Below are positions 1 through 5,170 of a DNA stretch of 6,493 bases, in pieces. Positions within the stretch are counted from its first letter, which is position 1; each line of letters opens with the position of its first letter. The stretch comes from Lentzea sp. (lineage in GTDB: Bacteria; Actinomycetota; Actinomycetes; Mycobacteriales; Pseudonocardiaceae). Under the pieces are notes generated by a model. It did not search any database and was not told where the DNA came from. It saw only the letters and a program-made list of their open reading frames with translations. The position numbers and the translations under genes are program-made. The stretch spans positions 1-6,493 of the forward strand of contig JASLAV010000207.1 in NCBI GenBank assembly GCA_030146905.1, given 5' to 3'.

Positions 1-737
1 ACCTGGACTTCATCGTCCTCGACCGGCCGAACCCCATCGGCGGCACCGCGAACGGCCCGCAGCTCGACCCCGCGTACGCGACCTTCGTCGGGCTGAAGCC
101 GATCGTCCAGCAGCACGGCATGACCGTCGGCGAGCTGGCCAGGTTCTTCAAGGGCGAGTTCGACCTGACGACCAGGCTCGAGGTGGTCAACGTCAGGGGC
201 TGGCGCCGCGGCCGGCTCGACACCGGCCTGCCGTGGGTACCGCCGAGCCCGAACATGCCCACCCAGGAGACCGCGTTCGTCTACCCCGGCACGTGCCTGT
301 TCGAGGGCACGGTCCTGTCGGAGGGCCGCGGCACCACCCGGCCGTTCGAGACGGTCGGCGCGCCGGGCATCGACTGGCGCTGGGCGGAGGAGCTCAACGC
401 GCTCGGGTTGAAGGGCGTGCGGTTCCGCGAGACCTACTTCTCGCCCACGTTCAACAAGTTCCAGGGCAAAGCCTGCGGCGGCGTCACCGTGGACGTCACC
501 GACGCGGCCGGGTTCGACGCCATCAGGACCGCCGTCGCCATGCTGATCACGGCGAAGGCGCTGTACCCGGACGTGTTCGCCTGGCGGCCCGACAACTGGA
601 TCGACAAGCTCAGCGGCTCCGACCGGCTGCGCAAGATGATCGACGCGAAGGCATCCCTGAACGACGTCGTCGGCGCGTGGCAGGCGGAACTGCAGCAGTT
701 CCGCCGCGCGCGCCTGCCCTATCTGCGCTACCGGTGA
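1..737 (+). CDS. namZ: Exo-beta-N-acetylmuramidase NamZ (DUF1343/GH171), 3' part
   Basis: Partial gene entering from the left edge: the reading frame is open from base 3 and ends at TGA 735-737, giving 244 visible residues of a family that is usually about 400 long. The visible start carries the family hallmark VLDRPNPIGG (residues 5-14), then LDPAYATFVGLKPIVQQHGMTVGELA, later GRGTTRPFETVGAPGIDW and FSPTFNKFQGKACGGV, all typical of DUF1343. Family knowledge: NamZ removes MurNAc residues one at a time from the non-reducing end of peptidoglycan fragments, working with NagZ and AmiE outside the cytoplasm. The N-terminal part, including any signal peptide, is outside the window, so location cannot be judged here. 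The next gene follows after 7 bp on the same strand, so the two are probably one operon. The family call is firm; the exact activity rests on family precedent. Confidence 0.9.
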   Translation, partial: LDFIVLDRPNPIGGTANGPQLDPAYATFVGLKPIVQQHGMTVGELARFFKGEFDLTTRLEVVNVRGWRRGRLDTGLPWVPPSPNMPTQETAFVYPGTCLFEGTVLSEGRGTTRPFETVGAPGIDWRWAEELNALGLKGVRFRETYFSPTFNKFQGKACGGVTVDVTDAAGFDAIRTAVAMLITAKALYPDVFAWRPDNWIDKLSGSDRLRKMIDAKASLNDVVGAWQAELQQFRRARLPYLRYR

Positions 738-740
738 GGA
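736..740 (+). promoter_or_regulatory. Ribosome binding site of the serine hydrolase gene
   Basis: GAGGA lies 4 bases before the ATG at 745 and overlaps the TGA stop of namZ (735-737). Ribosomes ending namZ would therefore be at the next start, which suggests translational coupling. The spacing is on the short side. It supports ATG 745 as the start. Confidence 0.5.
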
Positions 741-744
741 CGCC

Positions 745-2268
745 ATGCTCATCCCCGCACTGGCCGTCGCAGCAGTGACGGCAACGATCCCCGGACACTT
801 CGACCAGCCCCAGGACGGTTTCGCGCAGCCGTGGACGACGGTGCGCGAGTCCAACCCGTACTGGGCCGGCCTCGACCCCGAGCCGATCAACGCGGCCCTG
901 CGCCAGGTCCGCGACTTCACCCGGCCGCAGGTCAACGGCAAGCCGCTCTTCGCCGGTGCCGTCACCATGCACGTGCACAACGGCAAGATCGTCACGCACG
1001 ACCGCACCGGGTACGCGGTCCTCTACGCCGACCAGCAAACCCAGCTGCCGGAAGAAGAACGCGTCCCGATGCGCAAGGACACGATCTTCGACCTCGCCTC
1101 CATCTCCAAGCTCTTCACGTCGATCGCGGTGATCCAGCAGGCCGAGCAGGGCCGGGTGGACATCGACGCGAAGGTCGCCACCTACCTTCCCGAGTTCGGC
1201 GTGAACGGCAAGGAGGACATCACCGTCAAGCAGCTGCTCACGCACACGAGCGGCCTCGAACCGTTCATCCCCCTGTGGCAGCGGTACCCGGACGTCCCAT
1301 CGCGCATCAAAGCCGTGATGGACGTGAAGCCGAAGTCCACGCCCGGCACCACGTACGTCTACTCCGACCTGAACCTGATCACGCTCGGCGAACTCGTCCG
1401 CGAGGTGAGCGGGAAACGCCTCGACCAGGCGGTCAGGGACGGCATCACCAGGCCGCTGGGCATGAAGGACACCGGGTACAACCCGGCCGCGAAGGACCGC
1501 ACGGCCGCGACGGAGTTCCAGACGACCCCGCCGCGGGGCATGGTCCGAGGTGAGGTGCACGACGAGAACGCGTGGTCCCTCGGAGGAGTGGCCGGACACG
1601 CCGGTGTCTTCGGCACGGCCAAGGACCTGGCCGTCCTAGGGCAGACGATCCTCAACGGCGGCACCTACAACGGCCGCCGGATCCTGTCGGAGCACTCCGT
1701 CGAGCTGATGCTCACGAACTTCAACCAGCAGTTCCCCGACAACGCCCACGGCCTCGGCTTCGAGCTCGACCAGCGCTGGTACATGGGCGCTCTGAGCGGT
1801 CCTGGAACAGCGGGCCACACCGGCTACACCGGTACGTCGTTCGTCATCGACAAGGCATCCAGGTCGATCGCGATCCTGCTGACCAACCGCGTGCACCCGA
1901 GCCGTGACTGGGGCAGCGTCAACCCCGCGCGGCGGGCGGTGGCCGACGGTCTGGCCGGCGCGCTCGCGGTCAAGTCGCACGGGAAGCAGTGGCGTGCGAC
2001 GACCTCCGGCGGCACCCTCACCGCGGAACGCCCGGTCGAGGTCTTCGTCGACGTCGACGAGGGCGACGGGCTGACGGTCCAGCACTGGGACGGCACCGGC
2101 TGGCAGGACGTCCGCACGATCACGACGACGAACCGCCGCTGGGTGCCGGTGGAACCCGTCAAGACCAGGTTCGTCTACACCAAGGCAGGTCAGTACAACG
2201 GCCGCGGCGTGTACGTGCACGCACGTGGTGACGTCACGGCCGAGGGCTGGTCAGTGGCACGCCGCTAG
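745..2268 (+). CDS. Serine hydrolase, beta-lactamase/AmiE class, probable muropeptide amidase
   Basis: 507 residues of the PF00144 (class C beta-lactamase-like) fold. The three active-site motifs are visible: SxxK as S119-I-S-K122 (nucleophile Ser and base Lys), the YxN-type motif as Y206-S-D, and H358-T-G360 in the family-typical GHTGYTGTS. LLTHTSGL before the middle motif is also typical. The nearest functional model is B. subtilis AmiE (YbbE), an N-acetylmuramyl-L-alanine amidase encoded beside NamZ, MurQ and MurR; the same neighbours here make cell-wall peptide removal the best guess. An esterase, a DD-peptidase-like enzyme or another hydrolase cannot be excluded. The N-terminus is short and hydrophobic (MLIPALAVAAVTATIPG) but has no basic residues, so export is plausible, not clear. 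About 100 residues after the catalytic domain (roughly 408-507) form a beta-rich tail that I do not recognise. The stop TAG lies in the outer edge of the inverted-repeat element. Confidence 0.87.
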   Translation: MLIPALAVAAVTATIPGHFDQPQDGFAQPWTTVRESNPYWAGLDPEPINAALRQVRDFTRPQVNGKPLFAGAVTMHVHNGKIVTHDRTGYAVLYADQQTQLPEEERVPMRKDTIFDLASISKLFTSIAVIQQAEQGRVDIDAKVATYLPEFGVNGKEDITVKQLLTHTSGLEPFIPLWQRYPDVPSRIKAVMDVKPKSTPGTTYVYSDLNLITLGELVREVSGKRLDQAVRDGITRPLGMKDTGYNPAAKDRTAATEFQTTPPRGMVRGEVHDENAWSLGGVAGHAGVFGTAKDLAVLGQTILNGGTYNGRRILSEHSVELMLTNFNQQFPDNAHGLGFELDQRWYMGALSGPGTAGHTGYTGTSFVIDKASRSIAILLTNRVHPSRDWGSVNPARRAVADGLAGALAVKSHGKQWRATTSGGTLTAERPVEVFVDVDEGDGLTVQHWDGTGWQDVRTITTTNRRWVPVEPVKTRFVYTKAGQYNGRGVYVHARGDVTAEGWSVARR

Positions 2269-2360
2269 GGCGTGTCCCGTGAGTCCGTTCGATGAGAGTC
2301 ACGGTCTCCGGGGCCCTCGGCCGCGACTATCGCGGACGAGACTCACGGGACACGCCCTAG
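2265..2360. mobile_element. MITE-like 96-bp element with perfect terminal inverted repeats
   Basis: Bases 2265-2285 and 2340-2360 are perfect reverse complements over 21 bp, both with CTAG at the outer edge. Inside CTAG the ends read GGGCGTGTCCCGTGAGTC. A TA duplication (2266-2267 and 2358-2359) in a CTAG context fits the YTAR/TA target preference of IS5-family transposases, and GGGCGTGTCC ends are, from memory, common on actinomycete insertion elements. There is no room for a transposase, so this would be a non-autonomous miniature element. The core holds a CCGCG-ACTAT-CGCGG hairpin (2321-2335). It lies exactly between two convergent genes and contains both stop codons, so a bidirectional terminator role is also possible. 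No T-run follows either arm, which argues against a classical intrinsic terminator. The structure is certain; the mobile origin is inferred. Confidence 0.62.
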
Positions 2361-3680
2361 TACCTCGGTGAGCGCCGGGAGCGCCCGTGGGAACGCGGGC
2401 GCTCCGAAGCTCACCACCACACCGGAACGGTCGTCGACGCTCAGTTCGTGCCGGAACCACGAGAGCGGGCTGACCGCGATCCCACGCTCGCGCGCGGTTC
2501 GCACAATCGCGGTTTCGTGCGGTGTTTCGAGCACGGCGTGCATTCCGGCCGAGATACCCGACACGGACGCGTACGGCGAAACAGCGTCCACAAGCCGGTC
2601 ACGTCGCCGTTGGTACTTCAACCGCATGCGGCGCACGTGGCTGTCGTATGCGCCTGACGACAGGAAGTCGGCCAACGTCAGCTGGTCGAGCATGCTGATG
2701 TGCTGCTCGCGATCCGTCTTCAACGCCAGGACCGGATCCACGAACCGGTCCGGCAGCACCATCCACGCGATCCTCAACGCCGGTGTCAACGCCTTGCTCG
2801 ACGTGCCCAGGTACACGACGTGCTCCGGATCCAGCCCCTGCACCGCCCCGACGGGCTGCCGGTCGTAGCGGAACTCGCCGTCGTAGTCGTCCTCCAGCAC
2901 AACGCCGTTCACGCGCCGTGCCCATTCCACGGCTGACGCACGCCGCCGCGGGTGCAGTGGGCCACCCAACGGGAACTGGTGCGCCGGTGTCAGCACGCAC
3001 GCGCGCAGGTCGTCGGGCAACTGCTCGGTGTTCGCGCCGTGGTCGTCCACCACCAGCGGCACGGTGGACGTCCACAACGACCGGTGGAAGCCCAGCCCGT
3101 ACTCCTCGACGACGACCGGTGGCTTCAGCAACCGGTCGAACATCCCGACGGCGCCCGCGAAACCCGAGCACAGCACGATCCGTTCGGGATCCGCCCGCAC
3201 ACCGCGGGCCCGTGCCAGGTACTCGGCCAACGCCGTCCGCAGCTCGATCCGCCCCTGCGGATCCCCCGGCCCGAACGCCTCGGACGGCGCCGCCATCAGC
3301 GCACGCCGCGTCGACCGGATCCACTCCGCGCGCGGGAACTCCGTGACGTCGGGCGTGGACACCGTCAGGTCGAACCGCACGTCGGGGTCGGTCGCCCGGC
3401 GGGTGACCGGAGGAGGTGGCTCGACCCGTTGCGCGACAACGGTCCCCGATCCCTGACGCGCGGTCAGCCACCCTTCGGCCACGAGCTCCGCGTACGCCTC
3501 AGCGACGGTGTTCCGCGCGATCCCGAGATCGGCGGCGAGCGACCGCGACGCGGGCAGCCGCGTTCCGGGAGGTAAGCGCGCCGACCGGACCGCTTCCCGC
3601 AGCGACGCCGTCAACCGGTGCCGCAGTCCACCCGGACCGGACAGGTCGAGGTGGAAGTCAAGATTGGCCCACGATTCCAC
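2343..3680 (-). CDS. MocR-type transcriptional regulator (GntR HTH + aminotransferase-like domain)
   Basis: 445 residues, GTG start at 3680-3678; an in-frame TGA four codons upstream makes this the earliest start. Residues 10-82 are a GntR winged helix-turn-helix (LPASRSLAADLGIARNTVAEAYAEL, then GWLTARQGSGTVV). Residues about 110-440 are a fold-type I aminotransferase-like domain with GDPQG (139-143), EDDYDGEFRYD (263-273) and the PLP-lysine motif TSSK with K296, followed by ALRIAW. MocR/PdxR/GabR proteins use bound PLP, free or as an amino adduct, as effector and usually control the divergent neighbour; here that is the AhpD-like gene 50 bp away. The C-terminal segment VVVSFGA (421-427) lacks the Arg seen in the LRLGF-type motif of many relatives, which may mean a different effector. 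The last residues GRVP and the TGA stop are encoded inside the inverted-repeat element. The effector is unknown, and PdxR (pyridoxine control) cannot be claimed. Confidence 0.92.
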   Translation of the reverse strand: MESWANLDFHLDLSGPGGLRHRLTASLREAVRSARLPPGTRLPASRSLAADLGIARNTVAEAYAELVAEGWLTARQGSGTVVAQRVEPPPPVTRRATDPDVRFDLTVSTPDVTEFPRAEWIRSTRRALMAAPSEAFGPGDPQGRIELRTALAEYLARARGVRADPERIVLCSGFAGAVGMFDRLLKPPVVVEEYGLGFHRSLWTSTVPLVVDDHGANTEQLPDDLRACVLTPAHQFPLGGPLHPRRRASAVEWARRVNGVVLEDDYDGEFRYDRQPVGAVQGLDPEHVVYLGTSSKALTPALRIAWMVLPDRFVDPVLALKTDREQHISMLDQLTLADFLSSGAYDSHVRRMRLKYQRRRDRLVDAVSPYASVSGISAGMHAVLETPHETAIVRTARERGIAVSPLSWFRHELSVDDRSGVVVSFGAPAFPRALPALTEVLGRVP

Positions 3681-3710
3681 GATCGGATTTCACCATGCCC
3701 AGGGCCAATC
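3662..3710. promoter_or_regulatory. Candidate MocR operator: 9-bp perfect inverted repeat across divergent starts
   Basis: GATTGGCCC at 3662-3670 and its exact reverse complement GGGCCAATC at 3702-3710, centres 40 bp apart (about four helical turns on the same face). Between them CCACGAT occurs twice with an 8-bp period (3669-3675, 3677-3683). The left arm lies within the first codons of the mocR gene and the right arm upstream of both starts. MocR dimers bind split sites in such divergent regions, although often as direct repeats. The role as operator is inferred. Confidence 0.45.
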
Positions 3711-3717
3711 AACGCCA

Positions 3718-3723
3718 TAGGTT
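3718..3723 (+). promoter_or_regulatory. Candidate -10 box for leaderless transcription of the AhpD-like gene
   Basis: TAGGTT fits the actinobacterial TANNNT -10 consensus and ends 7 bases before the ATG at 3731, which would put the transcript start at or next to the A of the start codon. There is no Shine-Dalgarno sequence in the preceding 20 bases (only pyrimidine-rich TTTTCTTCC), which agrees with a leaderless message. No convincing -35 hexamer is seen 16-19 bp upstream, so activation by the divergent regulator is possible. Confidence 0.4.
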
Positions 3724-3730
3724 TTCTTCC

Positions 3731-4177
3731 ATGACGAACCGCATCGACCTGGCCAAGAAGGCCCCGAAGGTCTACCGGGCCATGATCGCCCTCGACGCAG
3801 CCGCCCGCGAGGGTCTCGACGAGCAGCTCGCCGAGCTCGTGCGCATCCGCGCCTCGCAGCTGAACCACTGCGCCTACTGCCTCAACATGCACACGGTCGA
3901 CGCCAGGAAGGGCGGTGAGACCGAGGCCCGCATCTACCTGCTCAACGCGTGGGAGGAAGCGGGCGACCTCTACACCGCGAAGGAGCGGGCCGCACTGCGC
4001 CTCACCGAGGCCATCACCGTTCTGAGCAGCCACGAGTACGTGAGCGACGAGGTCTACGAGGAGGCCGCGAAGCACTTCGGCGAGGAGGAGCTGGCCCAGC
4101 TCATCGCGCTGATCTTCACCATCAACTCGTGGAACAGGATCGCTGTCTCCACCCGCAAAGTGCCCGACGTGCGGTGA
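3731..4177 (+). CDS. AhpD-like / carboxymuconolactone decarboxylase-family protein
   Basis: 148 residues, all-helical, with the AhpD core motif HCAYCLNMH: C47-x-x-C50 followed by H54. Upstream is the family-typical ELVRIRASQLN, and the tail INSWNRIAVSTRKVPD is also typical. Members with this CxxC/His site act as thiol-dependent (hydro)peroxidases or related small redox enzymes; true gamma-carboxymuconolactone decarboxylases lack this pair of cysteines. The frame is open back to 3416, but ATG 3731 is chosen because MTNRIDLAKKAPKVY is the usual family N-terminus and the upstream part lies antisense within mocR. It is transcribed away from the MocR gene, 50 bp apart, and is the likely target of that regulator. 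murR begins 72 bp downstream on the same strand with its own promoter. The substrate is not evident. Confidence 0.87.
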   Translation: MTNRIDLAKKAPKVYRAMIALDAAAREGLDEQLAELVRIRASQLNHCAYCLNMHTVDARKGGETEARIYLLNAWEEAGDLYTAKERAALRLTEAITVLSSHEYVSDEVYEEAAKHFGEEELAQLIALIFTINSWNRIAVSTRKVPDVR

Positions 4178-4189
4178 CACGGGCGCCGA

Positions 4190-4223
4190 GAGGGTGACTT
4201 TCGGACACACTCCGTTGACCCTC
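4190..4223 (+). other. Imperfect inverted repeat between the AhpD-like gene and murR
   Basis: GAGGGT (4190-4195) pairs with ACCCTC (4218-4223), and inside it CGGA (4202-4205) pairs with TCCG (4211-4214) around a 5-base loop. It could weakly attenuate read-through from the AhpD-like gene, but there is no T-run and the right arm overlaps the murR -35 box, so it may equally be an operator or chance. Confidence 0.2.
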
Positions 4224-4243
4224 GCAGTGGCGGTTAGTAAGTT
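4215..4243 (+). promoter_or_regulatory. Promoter of murR-murQ, leaderless
   Basis: TTGACC (4215-4220), a spacer of exactly 17 bp, then TAAGTT (4238-4243), a good match to the housekeeping sigma -35/-10 pattern in actinobacteria. The predicted transcript start, 6-7 bases after the -10 box, falls on the GTG start codon at 4250. There is no Shine-Dalgarno sequence before that codon, so murR would be translated from a leaderless message. Confidence 0.65.
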
Positions 4244-4249
4244 TCCCAC
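4233..4249. promoter_or_regulatory. Candidate operator over the murR -10 box and start site
   Basis: GTTAGTAAGTTTCCCAC is a 17-bp imperfect palindrome centred on G4241 (5 of 8 base pairs symmetric: outer GT/AC, G/C and AA/TT). It resembles, from memory, the GTTAGGAAAGTTTCCTAAC-like palindromes found upstream of actinobacterial sugar and amino-sugar genes. It covers the -10 box and the transcript start, a position suited to repression, most simply by MurR itself. Confidence 0.35.
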
Positions 4250-5170
4250 GTGTCCACTGAGAGCAGTGCCGAGTCCAGTCCGCTGGTGAAGATCCGGTCC
4301 TTGCTGCCGGGGCTCGCGCGCGCCGAGCAGCGCGTCGCGAAGGTGGTGCTGGAGAACCCGGGAACGGTCGCGCACCGCAGCATCACCGAGGTCGCCGAGC
4401 AGGCGGGCACCAGCGAGACGACGGTGACGCGGTTCTGCAAGGCCATCGGCGTCGGCGGCTACCCGGAGCTGCGCATCGCGCTCGCCGCCGACACCGCTCG
4501 CAGCCAGGCCAGGGCCAACCACGACATGGGTGGTGACATCGGCCCCGGCGACGACCTCAGGCAGGTCGTGGGCAAGGTCGCGTTCGCGGACGCCCGTGCC
4601 GTCGAGGAGACGGCGGAGCAGCTCGACGTCGAGGCGCTCGACAAGGTCGTCCAGGCGGTCGCGGGCGCACGCCGGGTGGACGTCTACGGCTTCGGCGCCT
4701 CGGCGTTCGTCGCGTTCGACCTCCAGCAGAAGCTGCACCGCATAGGGCTCACCTGCTTCGCGTGGAACGACACGCACATCGCGCTGACGTCGGCGGCCGT
4801 GCTGACCGGCGCGGACGTCGCCGTCGGCATCTCGCACACCGGCTCGACGTCGGAGACCGTCGAGGCGTTGCGCGTCGCCCGCGAGACCGGCGCCACGACC
4901 GTCGCGCTGACGAACTTCCCGCGCTCGCCGATCACCGAGGTCTCCGACCACGTGCTGACCACGGCCGCGCGCGAGACCACCTTCCGCTCCGGCGCGATGG
5001 CGAGCCGCATCGCCCAGCTCACGGTGATCGACTGCCTGTTCATCGGCGTCGCCCAGCACCACGTCGACACGGCGAAGACGGCGCTGGAGGCGACCTACGA
5101 GGCGGTGTCCGGCCACCGGCTGGGAGCGAGGCCTGACGGCCGCCGCCGGCCGCGGGAGACGTCTAAATGA
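4250..5170 (+). CDS. murR: RpiR-family regulator MurR, control of MurNAc-6-phosphate use
   Basis: 306 residues, GTG start. Residues about 10-85 are the RpiR helix-turn-helix domain (AEQRVAKVVLENP, then SITEVAEQAGTSETTVTRFCKAIGV with the recognition helix near 54-66, and GYPELR). Residues about 130-265 are a SIS sugar-phosphate isomerase-like domain with YGFGASAFVA and the phosphate-binding loop S195-H-T-G-S-T-S-E202. In E. coli and B. subtilis, MurR represses the murQ operon and MurNAc-6-P relieves it through the SIS domain. The murQ start codon overlaps the stop here (ATGA), which makes this the local regulator of that gene with high likelihood. The start is supported by the promoter geometry: -10 box TAAGTT ends 6 bases before GTG. 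Ligand and repressor mode are inferred from the family and the neighbour; RpiR proteins can also activate. Confidence 0.9.
   Translation: MSTESSAESSPLVKIRSLLPGLARAEQRVAKVVLENPGTVAHRSITEVAEQAGTSETTVTRFCKAIGVGGYPELRIALAADTARSQARANHDMGGDIGPGDDLRQVVGKVAFADARAVEETAEQLDVEALDKVVQAVAGARRVDVYGFGASAFVAFDLQQKLHRIGLTCFAWNDTHIALTSAAVLTGADVAVGISHTGSTSETVEALRVARETGATTVALTNFPRSPITEVSDHVLTTAARETTFRSGAMASRIAQLTVIDCLFIGVAQHHVDTAKTALEATYEAVSGHRLGARPDGRRRPRETSK
5154..5159 (+). promoter_or_regulatory. Ribosome binding site of murQ
   Basis: GGGAGA, 7 bases before ATG 5167 and inside the last codons of murR. It fixes the murQ start at 5167 in preference to the in-frame GTG codons at 5188, 5194 and 5200. Confidence 0.6.

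Noticed and set aside
610..1599. Long minus-strand open frame antisense to the serine hydrolase
   Set aside because: Arg/Val/Gly/Asp-rich composition typical of a GC-rich shadow frame, no family motifs, and it lies opposite a gene with clear active-site motifs.
2265..2360. Classical intrinsic terminator
   Set aside because: The stem is strong, but it is 21 bp with a 54-base interior, perfect to the last base, ends in CTAG and lacks a T-run on either side. It fits a MITE-like element better, although it may still stop transcription.
3416..3730. N-terminal extension of the AhpD-like protein
   Set aside because: The extension is Arg/Ala/Pro-rich, lies antisense to mocR, and has no family similarity. 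The normal family N-terminus begins at 3731.
3611..5116. 501-codon minus-strand open frame across the AhpD-like gene and murR
   Set aside because: It covers two well-supported plus-strand genes and the promoter between them, and its translation is low-complexity and motif-free: a shadow of third-position GC bias.
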